Part shown: piece by piece, positions 49,207 through 59,502 of the stretch
Layout: each line of letters opens with the position of its first letter
Position numbering within the stretch: position 1 is the stretch's first letter
Assembly (NCBI GenBank): GCA_031256435.1
Contig: JAIRQO010000048.1
Span: 62,001 to 126,000 of the forward strand
DNA: 64,000 bases
Source: Cellulomonadaceae bacterium
GTDB lineage: Bacteria > Actinomycetota > Actinomycetes > Actinomycetales > Cellulomonadaceae
Reading direction: 5' to 3'
Position numbers and translations under genes: made by a program
The notes under the pieces: model-generated
The model's database searches: none
Told to the model about the DNA's origin: nothing
Seen by the model: only the letters and a program-made list of their open reading frames with translations

Positions 49207-50433
49207 ATGCCGCAGACCTCTTTGACAACGTTTCCCACTGCGCCTCCTGCAGTGACCGCCACCGCGCCACCCGCCGTGGCCGCGGGCATTGACGTGGGCG
49301 GGACCACGCTGCACGTTGCGTTGGTCACGGACAGCGCTGACGTGCTGATAACGAAAACGGTTCCCACCGAACCCACTCCCCAAACCTCCTTGGAAACGGC
49401 CGCAGCCGTGATCGCGGACCTCTGCGCCAACCAGGGCCTGAACATCACGGATCTCACAGGCATCGGCGTGGGAATCCCGGGCCTCGTGGCCCCGGACGGC
49501 ACCGTCCGCCACGCCGTCAACTTGGGCATCGGGTCCGAGCCCTACCCCCTCGCCTCCACGCTCGCCGCCCTGACCAACCTTCCCGTCCAGGTCAACAATG
49601 ACGTGAATGTGGGTGCGCTGGGGCTGGCCTTCTTCTACAGCCACCACACCCTGGAGATGACCCCGGAACACTACGTATCCCACATCAACGAACCTTCGGG
49701 AGAAAAACTGGCCGATCTTGCCTACGTGGCCATCGGCACGGGCCTAGGCGTGGGGATGATCCTCAACGGTCGCCTGCGCCAAGGCGTGATTGTTGATGGC
49801 GAGATTGGACACATCCCCATTGACCCCGCGGGCCCTCAGTGCGGGTGCGGGCAGCGCGGGTGCATCGAGATGTATGCCTCAGGATCGGCTGCGGCTCGCC
49901 TCTGGCCCCACGGCAAGGAAGGCGAACACGCCGCAGCGGCCCTGTTCCGCGCAGCGTCCGCTGGTGATCCCGCCGCCATCGCCGCGCGCAACACCTTCTG
50001 TGACGGCATCGCCACGGCCATCCGCGTCATTGTCCTCACCATGGGCGTGCATTGCGTGGTTCTGGGTGGCGGGGTTCGCGATATCGGCGAGGTTCTCATG
50101 GACGAGGTCAAACGCGCCCTCGAACGCGATGCGGAAACCTCGCGCTTCATCGAGAGTCTGGACCTGATCTCGCGCGTGGACCTGGTCCCTCAGGGGGTTC
50201 CCACGGGGGCTATCGGCGCGGCGGCCTTGCTCCTCGTGGACCTCACGCAACCCCTGCCCACCCCGTCAGCCATGGCCATCCGCCCGGCCAGCGTGGGGGT
50301 CACGGCCATGGAGGACGGCAGCTCCGTGCAGGACGGCACCGCGGTGGAAAACAGCAACGCAGTGCGTCCCACCGTCACGGCGCATCCCACCGCCACAGCG
50401 CATCCCACACAAAAAGGCAGGTGCGACGAATGA
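49207..50433 (+). CDS. ROK family sugar kinase
   Basis: A 408-residue ROK protein, probably glucokinase-like. The phosphate-1 loop is GIDVGGTT with Asp29, the catalytic Asp is 132 in VNNDVN, phosphate-2 is GTGLG (177-181), GEIGH carries the conserved Glu-His, and the zinc module is CGCGQRGCIE (Cys212, 214, 219). A roughly 30-residue insertion (about 140-170, SHHTLEMTPEHYVSHINEP) precedes GTGLG. A low-complexity tail of about 60 residues (TATAHPT, SSVQDGT) follows the fold. It overlaps the second ROK gene by ATGA. No HTH is present, so it is a kinase and not a NagC-type repressor. Confidence 0.87.
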   Translation: MPQTSLTTFPTAPPAVTATAPPAVAAGIDVGGTTLHVALVTDSADVLITKTVPTEPTPQTSLETAAAVIADLCANQGLNITDLTGIGVGIPGLVAPDGTVRHAVNLGIGSEPYPLASTLAALTNLPVQVNNDVNVGALGLAFFYSHHTLEMTPEHYVSHINEPSGEKLADLAYVAIGTGLGVGMILNGRLRQGVIVDGEIGHIPIDPAGPQCGCGQRGCIEMYASGSAAARLWPHGKEGEHAAAALFRAASAGDPAAIAARNTFCDGIATAIRVIVLTMGVHCVVLGGGVRDIGEVLMDEVKRALERDAETSRFIESLDLISRVDLVPQGVPTGAIGAAALLLVDLTQPLPTPSAMAIRPASVGVTAMEDGSSVQDGTAVENSNAVRPTVTAHPTATAHPTQKGRCDE

Positions 50434-51479
50434 GCGGCAACATCCCATCAGAATCTCAACTATCCGTTGGCGTAGAAGTGGGACCCACTAGCACCTTGGT
50501 AGCACTCGTGGACGCCACCGCCAACGTGATAGCCCAGGAGGCCATCCCGCGCGATGCCGTGGCGAAGAAGAACATTGCGGCGGCGCTGCACCTGGTGCGG
50601 CGCCTGTGTGCGGAGGCGGGAATCACTGTCCCAGACCTCAAAGCCATCGGCATCTGCCATCCCGGCGTGGTGTCCTCCCACAATGGCACCATCTCCTTTG
50701 CCTCCAGCCTCGGCATTGGAGGAACCCCGTACCCCCTCGGCGCCGTGGTGGAAGCGCAAACGGGCGTCCCCACCGTGGTGGACAACGTGGCCACAGCCTC
50801 GGCCCTGGGCGTTGCCCACCACAACACCTTCCACGAGTTCCACGTGTCCCGGGAGTTTGCCGTCAACTATGAGCCCGAGTGGAAGAACCAACGGGCTGAC
50901 TTTGCCTACTTGTCCTTGGGATTCTCCTTGGCTGTGGGCCTCGTTCTCAACGGCTACGTGCGCCGCGGCACCGTGGTGGAGGGTGAGATTGGCCACATCC
51001 CCATCCAACCAGGCGGACTCCCCTGCCACTGCGGTCAGCGCGGATGCCTGGAACGGTATGCCTCCCGCTCCGCCATCTCACGGTTGTGGCCAGCGGGCGG
51101 CGAGGGCGATGACGCCATTACCACCATGTTTGACGCCGCCGCGAGTGGGAACGCCGCTGCTCTGGCGGCCTCCAGCGAGTTTGCTGACGCCGTTGCCACC
51201 GCCATTCGGATTGTCATCCTGTCCTCCGGTGTCCACGGCGTGGCCATCGGAGGACCCCTGGCGAGTGCCGGAGAACCGTTGATTGCTGCGGTTCGCGCGG
51301 CTTTGGATCGGCACGCGACACACTCCCCCTTCATCGAGGGATTGGGGCTTCCGAGCCGCGTGGACCTGGCACCTCCCGATGTTCCGGTGGGCGCCATTGG
51401 CGCTGCCGCGCTCGCCTCGGGTGACTACGCCTCGCCCCTCATGGTTCCCCAGGTTTACACCATCCGTGATACGCCCTAG
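50430..51479 (+). CDS. Degenerate ROK paralog, likely pseudokinase
   Basis: A 349-residue paralog of the preceding ROK kinase, sharing the same insertion and the zinc module CHCGQRGCLE. Its ATP-binding and catalytic motifs are changed: DVGGT becomes EVGPT (16-20), the catalytic Asp aligns with Val120 (VVDNVAT), and GTGLG becomes GFSLA (164-168). GEIGH is kept. It therefore probably binds sugar or partner without phosphorylating. Tight coupling (ATGA) suggests a complex with the active paralog. The frame is intact, so it is not a pseudogene. Confidence 0.75.
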   Translation: MSGNIPSESQLSVGVEVGPTSTLVALVDATANVIAQEAIPRDAVAKKNIAAALHLVRRLCAEAGITVPDLKAIGICHPGVVSSHNGTISFASSLGIGGTPYPLGAVVEAQTGVPTVVDNVATASALGVAHHNTFHEFHVSREFAVNYEPEWKNQRADFAYLSLGFSLAVGLVLNGYVRRGTVVEGEIGHIPIQPGGLPCHCGQRGCLERYASRSAISRLWPAGGEGDDAITTMFDAAASGNAAALAASSEFADAVATAIRIVILSSGVHGVAIGGPLASAGEPLIAAVRAALDRHATHSPFIEGLGLPSRVDLAPPDVPVGAIGAAALASGDYASPLMVPQVYTIRDTP

Positions 51480-51792
51480 AGGACATGATTGCCTGCGACG
51501 ACGGTGCATCCCTAAGCAGCCTCGTCGTCGCAAAATATTCCCTGGCATGACCGCTGCACCCCTCCGATTCCCCTGACCACAGGCGGTCCCAGGAGACTGA
51601 CCCGTGACGCACCACCGGCCTGAATTGGTGTGATTCGCCTGGGCAGGATACGCTCAGGGGGTGCCGTGGCAATCCGCCGGGGCATACACAAATTCACACA
51701 GTGTCAACGCAGCGCTGGTAACCCTGGAGATGCGCGGGCACCCTCACTACGGATCGTCCGGCACGTACCTGCCGGTGAAGGGACCATGACTC
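51480..51792. other. Intergenic region before msiK
   Basis: No gene is seen. It contains the terminator-like hairpin at 51494 and must contain the msiK promoter; no clear -10 was found. The ribosome-binding site may be GAAGGGA at 51776-51782, about ten bases before the start. Confidence 0.4.
51494..51532 (+). terminator. Hairpin after ROK genes
   Basis: TGCGACGACG (51494-51503) and CGTCGTCGCA (51523-51532) pair perfectly around 19 bases, 14 bases after the stop codon. AAAATATT follows. Confidence 0.6.
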
Positions 51793-52878
<1,086 letters not shown>

Positions 52879-52927
52879 ATCCACGAACCTCACTGAGGCT
52901 TCGTCGCTTTGTGAGGGATGACTTAGG

Positions 52928-52955
52928 GGGCGGGGTTCCGAAAGGGACCCCGCCC
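52928..52955 (+). terminator. Terminator of msiK
   Basis: GGGCGGGGTTCC (52928-52939) pairs with GGGACCCCGCCC (52944-52955) around a GAAA tetraloop, with one wobble. TTCGTCGT follows. It is a strong GNRA-type hairpin. Confidence 0.85.
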
Positions 52956-53004
52956 TTCGTCGTACCTGGGCGCAGAACCGCAGACAGGCATAGAATCATA
53001 GGCA

Positions 53005-54543
53005 ATGGAAACGCTCCACATCACTGCTGCCAAACCCGAATCGGCTCTGCTGGACCTGCCGTGGCGCCTGCCGCTTGAGGAATGGCCTGACAACCTCCTG
53101 GCTGCGCTCCCCCGGGGAATCTCGCGCCACATTGTGCGGTTTGTTCACCTGGGCAAACGCGTGTTGGCGGTCAAGGAAACGCGGGATCACTTTGCCTTCA
53201 GGGAGTATGACCTCCTGCGCAAGTTGGGGAAGTTGGAGATTCCGTGTGTGGTGCCTACGGCGGTGGTCACGGGGCGCATTGACGACGATGGTGAGCCGCT
53301 AGAAACCTGCATTGTGACCGAGCACTTGTCTTTCTCGCTGCCCTACCGCGCGGTGTTCAGTCACTCGCTCAGGCCGGATACGGCCACCAGTCTCATTGAC
53401 GCGCTCGCCGTGTTGATGGTACGCCTGCACTTGGTGGGCTTTTACTGGGGGGACGTATCCCTCTCTAACGTGTTGTTCCGGCGCGATGCCGATGGCTTTG
53501 CCGCGTACTTGGTGGACGCGGAAACGGGCGATCTCCACCGTGAACTCACGGCAGGGCAGCGGTCCTATGACATTGACCTGGCCCGCACCAACATCATTGG
53601 GGAACTTTTTGACTTGGAAGCCGGGGAACTCCTGGACTTTGAGATTGACGCCATTGGCATTGGTGACACGTTGGTGGAACGCTACAACGCCTTGTGGTCT
53701 GCCCTGACCGAGGTGGAGGCGTACTCAGCCTCCGAGCATTGGCGTGTGGATGAGCGCATCCGTCACCTCAATGACCTTGGCTTTGACGTGGATGAACTGT
53801 CCATCGTCACAGACTTTGATGGCACCACGGTGCAGATTCAACCCAAGGTGGTGGATGCCGGGCACCACACGCGGCGGCTCATGCGCTTGACCGGCTTGGA
53901 CGTTCAGGACAACCAGGCCCGCAGGCTGCTCAATGACATGGATGCATGGCGTTCCGCGCATGAACGCCACGAGGACTCCGAAATGATGGTGGCTCAGGAC
54001 TGGCTGATGAGCACCTTCCAACCCACCATTGCCGCCATCCCCCGGGACTTGCGCGGCAAGTTGGAGCCCGCGCAGTTGTACCACGAGATTCTGGAACACC
54101 GCTGGTACATGTCCCAGCGACTTGAGCGCGAGGTGTCCCTCACCGAGGCAGCGGAGGCCTATGCCGAGGAAGTCCTGAAAGATCGGCCCGATGAAGGTGC
54201 CCTGGTGGCCGCAACCCCCGGAGATCAAGAAGTGGCCGCCATGGACCCGTCACTGGCCCTGGAATCCACCACGGAGGCGGCGGAGATTGCCGCCATTGAA
54301 GCCGAAGATGCTGCCAAGATTGCCGTGTTGCGTGATTCCGAAGAGGAGTTGGACTCCACCACGGTGATTCGCGCCGTGGCTGCGGCTGGGGAAAAGGCCG
54401 CGGAAAAGGTGGTAGCTGGGGATAGCGCCAAGGCAGTGGCTGGCGATAGTGCCATCACCGCTCCGATTCCCTCCGTGCAGGGTTCTTCTGTGCCGAAGGC
54501 TCCCTCCATTCCGCCGCGCGTCTCCGTCAAGCGGCCGGAATAG
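53005..54543 (+). CDS. DUF4032 kinase-like protein
   Basis: A 512-residue protein found next to MsiK genes in many actinobacteria. The N-terminal half has protein-kinase-like/lipopolysaccharide-kinase motifs: RVLAVKETRDHFAFREYDLL (Lys on strand 3 and Glu on helix C), FYWGDVSLSNVLF (catalytic loop with Asp and Asn) and AYLVDAETGDL (Asp replacing DFG). The DUF4032 domain follows (about 215-405). The tail is Ala/Glu-rich. Function is unknown. TAGAAT (52991-52996) stands eight bases before ATG 53005. Confidence 0.85.
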   Translation: METLHITAAKPESALLDLPWRLPLEEWPDNLLAALPRGISRHIVRFVHLGKRVLAVKETRDHFAFREYDLLRKLGKLEIPCVVPTAVVTGRIDDDGEPLETCIVTEHLSFSLPYRAVFSHSLRPDTATSLIDALAVLMVRLHLVGFYWGDVSLSNVLFRRDADGFAAYLVDAETGDLHRELTAGQRSYDIDLARTNIIGELFDLEAGELLDFEIDAIGIGDTLVERYNALWSALTEVEAYSASEHWRVDERIRHLNDLGFDVDELSIVTDFDGTTVQIQPKVVDAGHHTRRLMRLTGLDVQDNQARRLLNDMDAWRSAHERHEDSEMMVAQDWLMSTFQPTIAAIPRDLRGKLEPAQLYHEILEHRWYMSQRLEREVSLTEAAEAYAEEVLKDRPDEGALVAATPGDQEVAAMDPSLALESTTEAAEIAAIEAEDAAKIAVLRDSEEELDSTTVIRAVAAAGEKAAEKVVAGDSAKAVAGDSAITAPIPSVQGSSVPKAPSIPPRVSVKRPE

Positions 54544-54570
54544 GCTGGGACTTACCCGTCACCGCCACCC

Positions 54571-54616
54571 CACCCGTCATCCTGCGGGCTCGGAGAGCAT
54601 CGCAGGATCTCGTCGC
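54571..54616. repeat. Family A palindrome between convergent genes
   Basis: CCACCCGTCATCCTGCGG ... CGCAGGATCTCGTCG; arms ATCCTGCG (54579-54586) and CGCAGGAT (54601-54608). It lies between DUF4032 and the peptidase gene ends and may act as a bidirectional terminator. Confidence 0.75.
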
Positions 54617-54647
54617 ACCAGTCAGTGCGGGTGAACTGCCCCGTTCC

Positions 54648-56255
54648 TCAGCACTTCGTCCCTGCAGCGGGAACCGTGCCGTCCACCAGGAAGCCATCCA
54701 CGGCGTCCATGATGCACTCGTTGGAGCGACCATACGCGGTGTGACCCTCGCCCGTGAACGTCAGCAGCGTGCCTGACTGGAGGGTGGAGGCCAGCGCCTC
54801 GGCCCAGCGGTACGGTGTGGCGGGATCGCCCGTGGTTCCCACCACCACAATGGGCACCGCTCCGGGGGCACTGATGTCATAGTCCACGGCTGCCACGGGA
54901 TACTTCCAGTCCTGGCAACTGAGGCCGCCGTAGCCAAAGAATCCCCCCATGGTGGGGGCAGACTTCATAATCTCGGCAGCGTCCTTTTCCATCTGGGCCA
55001 AGTCCGTAGTTCCGCGTGCGTCCAGGCAGCCCACGGCGGTGAATGCCTCGGTGGAGTTGGTGGAGAACGTCCCGTCCTCGTTGCGGTCATTGTAGAAGTC
55101 CGCCAGGAACAGCAGCGTGTCCCCCGTCCCCGCAGTGATCACCTCACTCAGGCCCTGCGTCAGGAATTGCCACGAGCGCTCGTCATACAGGGTGACGGCT
55201 ATTCCGTAGAACGCCAGCGTTTGCGTCAGTTCCCTGCCCGACGATGTAGGGATGGGCTGGTTCAGTGCTCTGTCAAGAATCGTTTTGATAGTAGCGAGGC
55301 CGTCATCCACACTTCCTGTCAGTGGACAACGCGTTCCTCCTTGGCAATCGGCCACATAGGCGCGCAGGGCTTGCTCAAAACCGGCGGCCTGCTGGGCGGA
55401 CGTTTCATCGGCAGTCAAGGTGATGTCAATGGCTCCGTCCAGAACCATATTTCCCACGTTGTCCGGGAAGATGCCCGCATAAGCGGCACCCAGTTGAGTG
55501 CCGTAACTGAAGCCGAGGTAATGGAGTGTGCTGTCACCCAGGGCTGCGCGCATCATGTCCATGTCTCGTGCTGCCGACTGGGTGTCCACCTCGCCGAGGA
55601 AGGGACCGGTGTTTTCCGCGCACGCCTCGGCCCAGGCTTTTGCTTGATCTGCGGCCTGCTGGATTCCTTGTGGAGTTGACGGGTAGGAGGCAGCCAGGTA
55701 GGCGTCCTTTCCCTCATCATCCATGCACTTCACGGGGGTGGAACGCTGGACTCCGCGGGGGTCAAAACTCACCAGGTCAAAACTTTCCACCAACTTTTTG
55801 CCGTAGGTGCTCCAGGCTGCGGGGAGGTAGTCCACGCCGCTGGCTCCAGGTCCGCCCGGGTTGACCAAGAGCGAACCTTGCGCTGTGCCCGCTGCTGGCT
55901 TACGAATGATGGCGAGTTCCGCCTCCCCGGCGGCAGCGTTAGACCATGACTGCGGAATGGCCAACGTGGCACATTCAAACTCGTCCGCGTCACTGACGTC
56001 CTGGCAGTCATGCCAGGTCACGGGTTGGGTGTAGAACTTCTCAAAGCCTTCTGGGATGGCGGGGGTGTGCTCTGCGTTGGCGCCTTGGTTGGTGTTGCCC
56101 TGGCTGGTGGCGCCTGTGCCCGTGGCCGTGGCCTGCGGGTGAGGGTCTGCGGCCTGGCAGGCAGAGATTCCTGATACCAGTGCCACCACGGTCACGGCAG
56201 CGCTCCATCGTCGGAGAGCATCACACCGCCGGGGTGTGGACACGCTTACTCGCAC
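54648..56255 (-). CDS. Lipoprotein alpha/beta hydrolase, tripeptidyl aminopeptidase type
   Basis: A 535-residue exported enzyme of the SlpD/TAP family. The signal peptide ends in the lipobox ISAC (ASGIS-AC), so the protein is likely a surface lipoprotein. The oxyanion motif is NPGGPGASGVDY, the Ser nucleophile lies in GFSYGTQLG, Asp in GTTGDPATPY and His in GEGHTAYGRS. A C-terminal Cys-containing segment (CIMDAVDGFL ... GTKC) is typical. It should release N-terminal tripeptides from peptides outside the cell. I start at GTG 56255, because AAGGA is then six bases upstream; ATG 56261 would touch that AAGGA. Confidence 0.87.
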   Translation of the reverse strand: MRVSVSTPRRCDALRRWSAAVTVVALVSGISACQAADPHPQATATGTGATSQGNTNQGANAEHTPAIPEGFEKFYTQPVTWHDCQDVSDADEFECATLAIPQSWSNAAAGEAELAIIRKPAAGTAQGSLLVNPGGPGASGVDYLPAAWSTYGKKLVESFDLVSFDPRGVQRSTPVKCMDDEGKDAYLAASYPSTPQGIQQAADQAKAWAEACAENTGPFLGEVDTQSAARDMDMMRAALGDSTLHYLGFSYGTQLGAAYAGIFPDNVGNMVLDGAIDITLTADETSAQQAAGFEQALRAYVADCQGGTRCPLTGSVDDGLATIKTILDRALNQPIPTSSGRELTQTLAFYGIAVTLYDERSWQFLTQGLSEVITAGTGDTLLFLADFYNDRNEDGTFSTNSTEAFTAVGCLDARGTTDLAQMEKDAAEIMKSAPTMGGFFGYGGLSCQDWKYPVAAVDYDISAPGAVPIVVVGTTGDPATPYRWAEALASTLQSGTLLTFTGEGHTAYGRSNECIMDAVDGFLVDGTVPAAGTKC

Positions 56256-56385
56256 AGTCATTCCTTCGTCGTTGAAGTACAGAGGGCTTTCCCCACGAAT
56301 CTACCGGGGATCGTTGGTTGCGGCGGGCAAATGCCACCGCCACTTCACAACGATTCGGCACCATTTCTCATGAGTGTTGCCTCGC

Positions 56386-57636
56386 CTACCTGCGGGCTTT
56401 CGGGTAAATGGTGGCGCACAGGGCTTCAATGGCGAGCAACGGCGGAACGTTGGCCGCAATGCGTTTCCGGGCTGTGGTGACGGCATCCAAGCGTTCTAGC
56501 GTCTCGGCCGGGATGGAATGGCGGGCAATCACCTCGGCGGCGTTCCTCCCAACGGGGTCATCTCCGTTGATGAGGTCCACCCGCGCGGATGCGTGATATT
56601 GCAGCACGAGCACATCGCGATACAGGGACATCACGTCCAGCAGAGTTCTGTCCAGGACGTCATTGTTAGCCCTCTTGGCCCGCCTGGCCTGACCTTCGGC
56701 GAGTTGCTTGAACTGCGTGCGAAGCGCCGACGGCACGGTCCCTTGTGGCTCGAGTCCAAGCACGCGGCGCAACTCCGCCTCTTCTGCGGCGTTGCGATCA
56801 TTCGAGGATGCTTCAGCCTCCTCCTTGGCCACTTTCACCAACGTTTCGGCGGCAAGGACGGCCTGCCCAGCACTGCCGATGCGCAACACGGTGTCAAACA
56901 CCGATGACCTGCGTTGTCTGGCTCCCGGATCCCGAGCCAACCTGCGGGCAATGCCTACATGACATTGCGCTTGGCGGGCCGCTGCGAGCGCCGTAGCCGG
57001 GTCCACCCCGTCCCGTTGAACAATGACATCGGCAACGGCTTGGAGTGGGGGAACTTGGAGGGTCACCGCGCGGCATCGCGATTGGATGGTAGGAAGCACG
57101 TCAGCCGGACTCGGTGCACACAACATCCAGATCACGTGGGGTGGCGGTTCCTCAATGGGCTTCAGCAACACGTTGGTGGTCTTTTCCAACATGCGGTCCG
57201 CATCTTCAATGATGATGATCCGGTACTTCCCTGACACGGGGGTCCGTGCGGCGAGCCCCACCAAACTGCGGACTTCATCAATCCCCATGGTCACCTTATC
57301 CGTGGCCAGGGTGGTCACGTCCGGGTGCGCTCCGGCATGCACGGTACGGCAGGCGTTGCACACACCGCATCCGGGAGGTTGGGTGCCGGAGTTGGTTGCG
57401 CCGGTGCTGGCGTTACTGGTGCTGAATTGAGTGGCGCTGGCCTCGCTCGTGTTGGCCTCGCTGGTGTTGAGGTCACAGAGCAGCGCGGCGGCCAGAGCGC
57501 GCGCCGCCACGGAACGGCCCGAGCCTGGCGGTCCGGTAAACAACCAGGCGTGCGCGAGCGTTGCGGGGTTCATGGCCGCCCGCTGCAACACCTCCACCAC
57601 GCGAGGTTGCCCCACAACCTCGTCCCACACGCTCAC
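56386..57636 (-). CDS. holB: DNA polymerase III subunit delta'
   Basis: A 416-residue clamp-loader AAA+ protein. Walker A is GPPGSGRS (about 35-42, Arg at the usual Lys), the zinc module holds Cys54, 90, 93 and 96, and the sensor/SRC motif lies in [12 protein letters not shown]. The zinc module is expanded: 35 residues instead of about eight separate its first two Cys, filled by the [10 protein letters not shown] tandem and Ser/Thr-rich sequence. It overlaps tmk by GTGA. The start is GTG 57636. It acts with the replication clamp loader. Confidence 0.9.
   Translation of the reverse strand: MSVWDEVVGQPRVVEVLQRAAMNPATLAHAWLFTGPPGSGRSVAARALAAALLCDLNTSEANTSEASATQFSTSNASTGATNSGTQPPGCGVCNACRTVHAGAHPDVTTLATDKVTMGIDEVRSLVGLAARTPVSGKYRIIIIEDADRMLEKTTNVLLKPIEEPPPHVIWMLCAPSPADVLPTIQSRCRAVTLQVPPLQAVADVIVQRDGVDPATALAAARQAQCHVGIARRLARDPGARQRRSSVFDTVLRIGSAGQAVLAAETLVKVAKEEAEASSNDRNAAEEAELRRVLGLEPQGTVPSALRTQFKQLAEGQARRAKRANNDVLDRTLLDVMSLYRDVLVLQYHASARVDLINGDDPVGRNAAEVIARHSIPAETLERLDAVTTARKRIAANVPPLLAIEALCATIYPKARR
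57415..57477. repeat. 15-bp tandem repeat inside holB
   Basis: CGTGTTGGCCTCGCT-type units occur in tandem, giving the [10 protein letters not shown] repeat in the expanded zinc module. More degenerate GCTGGCG words lie next to it. The unit length is a multiple of three. Confidence 0.7.
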
Positions 57637-58454
57637 GATGCGGGTCCGAGTGTTGCGGTTGGGTCAGGGTGAGCCAGGTCAGCGGTTGCGGCCAAGGCAG
57701 TGGTTGCGCCCGAGGCAGTCGCGATGGCCGAGTCAGGCGTGATGGCCTGCGCATGAGCATCGGCCGGATCACCCGCGCTGGGGGAAGCCGGGAGGTGGGA
57801 CGCGAGTCTCGGTATGAGGGCTGACACCAGCGCAGCGTGGACCTCCTCCACAGTTCCGGAGGCATCAATGACGAGCCATCGTGCTGGATCATCCTGTGCT
57901 AATGCCCGGTACGCGGACCGGACCCGGGCATGAAACTCCTGGCCTGCACGCTCGAGGCGATCAGGTTCTTCCCCTTGCGCCGCCTCCCGAGCGTGCCGCC
58001 GCGCATCGGCCGTGGCTTCGTCGATGTCCAACAACACCGTCACGTCCGGGAGTAAGGAATCCGTAGCCCACAAGGAAAGGTCCTTGATCTCTTGGGCGCC
58101 TAACTCTCTTCCCCCTGATTGGTACGCCACGGAGGAATCCAGGTATCGGTCCGTGATGACTACGGCTCCGCGCTCCAAGGCGGGCCGAATCAACGCGGCA
58201 ACATGGTGAGCCCTATCCGCTGCGTAGAGCAACGCTTCGGTGCGGGGTGCCATATCTTCCCCGTGTTGGACCAGTTGCCTCAGTTGGGCTCCCAGTGCGG
58301 TGCCGCCGGGTTCACGTGTGAGAATCACTTCTCTTCCGGTAGCCTCACCGCACCATTGCCCTAGGAGCGTTGCCTGCGTGGACTTACCCGAGCCGTCTCC
58401 GCCCTCAAGCGAGATGAAAATACCTTCACTCGTGTCACACTTCTCACTCTTCAC
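57633..58454 (-). CDS. tmk: Thymidylate kinase
   Basis: A 273-residue dTMP kinase. The P-loop [10 protein letters not shown] (17-26), [20 protein letters not shown] and the LID region [17 protein letters not shown] are intact. It has an Ala/Pro/Asp-rich C-terminal extension of about 60 residues ([15 protein letters not shown]). I start at GTG 58454, overlapping the oxidoreductase end by 11 bases; a longer start at ATG 58487 is possible but adds no conserved sequence. The gene is coupled to holB, the usual tmk-holB order. Confidence 0.92.
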   Translation of the reverse strand: MKSEKCDTSEGIFISLEGGDGSGKSTQATLLGQWCGEATGREVILTREPGGTALGAQLRQLVQHGEDMAPRTEALLYAADRAHHVAALIRPALERGAVVITDRYLDSSVAYQSGGRELGAQEIKDLSLWATDSLLPDVTVLLDIDEATADARRHAREAAQGEEPDRLERAGQEFHARVRSAYRALAQDDPARWLVIDASGTVEEVHAALVSALIPRLASHLPASPSAGDPADAHAQAITPDSAIATASGATTALAATADLAHPDPTATLGPAS

Positions 58455-59502
58455 CGGGGTACACCACTCCCACTTGGGCTCGTGCATCGTCGAGCAGTGC
58501 GGCGATTTCCAGGGTGTCCTGCCAGGTGTGTCGGGGAGACTCGGTTGCTCCTGCCGCAATGAGCCGGGCCACCTCCGCTGCCTCGTAGACCTTCCCTTCA
58601 CCTTGCGGGGTGTAGAAGGTCCACGGGTCGGCGTTGTTGGGATAGACGATCATATTGGAAGGTCCGTGGAATTGCTCGGGAATCTCGATGCGCCCCTCAG
58701 TACCTGTGATCCGCGCAGCCACCGGTCCTGCGGCTCGCAGGGACGTGTGTAGCAGGGCATCCTGACCTGAATCCCACCGAGCGAGCATGGCCACGTGATC
58801 GTCCGCACCCGTGGGCGCCTTGGTTCCTCGGACCAGGAACTCATCAGGAACACCCAAGAGATCATGGGCTAACTGGATGGGGTAAATCCCGAGATCGAGC
58901 AAGGCACCTCCGGCAAGGTCCATATTCCACATACGGTGTTCCGGGTTGAACGGTCGCGAGTAGTTGAAGTCCGCCTCTATGGACGTGACCTGCCCAATCT
59001 CTCCTCGGGCAATCACCCCGCGCATGGCGGCGATGTGGGGCAGGAAGCGCGTCCACACGGCTTCCATCAGGAACACTCCGGCGTCTCGGGCGGCGTTGAT
59101 GAGGCGCTCGGAATCGGAGCGACGAGGCGTGAGAGGCTTCTCCACCAGGAGGTGCTTCCCTGCGGCGATGGCCATGAGGGCCCCATCAAGGTGGAACGGA
59201 TGGGGTGTGGCTACGTACACCACGTCCACATTCGGATCCTCACACAATGCCTCGTAGGAGCCGTGGGCTGTGGCTCCCGGTGCGTTTTCTGAGGCGAAGG
59301 CTGCGGCCTTGTCCTCGGTGCGCGATCCCACGGCGGCCACGTGCATGGGTGTCCGCTCGCCAATCCCGCGCGCAAAGGACGCGGCAATCTTCCCCGCGCC
59401 GAGGATGCCCCAGCCGATCGGTGGTGCGGTGGTTAGGTCTGGCACCGTTCCTGCTTGATCAGCAGCGGTGAGGCGTGGAGCAAAAAAGGGTGCATCTGTC
59501 AT
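58444..59502 (-). CDS. Gfo/Idh/MocA family oxidoreductase
   Basis: A 352-residue NAD(P)-dependent oxidoreductase. The Rossmann motif is [17 protein letters not shown] (about 28-44), EKPLTPR carries the catalytic-type Lys, and [15 protein letters not shown] the C-terminal domain's conserved region. The substrate is probably a sugar or inositol-like alcohol but cannot be assigned. It sits between topA and tmk with overlapping ends (ATGA to topA), which is an unusual insertion into this conserved replication cluster. AGGAAACACC precedes ATG 59502. Confidence 0.88.
   Translation of the reverse strand: MTDAPFFAPRLTAADQAGTVPDLTTAPPIGWGILGAGKIAASFARGIGERTPMHVAAVGSRTEDKAAAFASENAPGATAHGSYEALCEDPNVDVVYVATPHPFHLDGALMAIAAGKHLLVEKPLTPRRSDSERLINAARDAGVFLMEAVWTRFLPHIAAMRGVIARGEIGQVTSIEADFNYSRPFNPEHRMWNMDLAGGALLDLGIYPIQLAHDLLGVPDEFLVRGTKAPTGADDHVAMLARWDSGQDALLHTSLRAAGPVAARITGTEGRIEIPEQFHGPSNMIVYPNNADPWTFYTPQGEGKVYEAAEVARLIAAGATESPRHTWQDTLEIAALLDDARAQVGVVYPGEE

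Noticed and set aside
49207-51479. ROK-family transcriptional repressors (NagC type)
   Set aside because: Neither protein has the N-terminal winged helix of ROK repressors.
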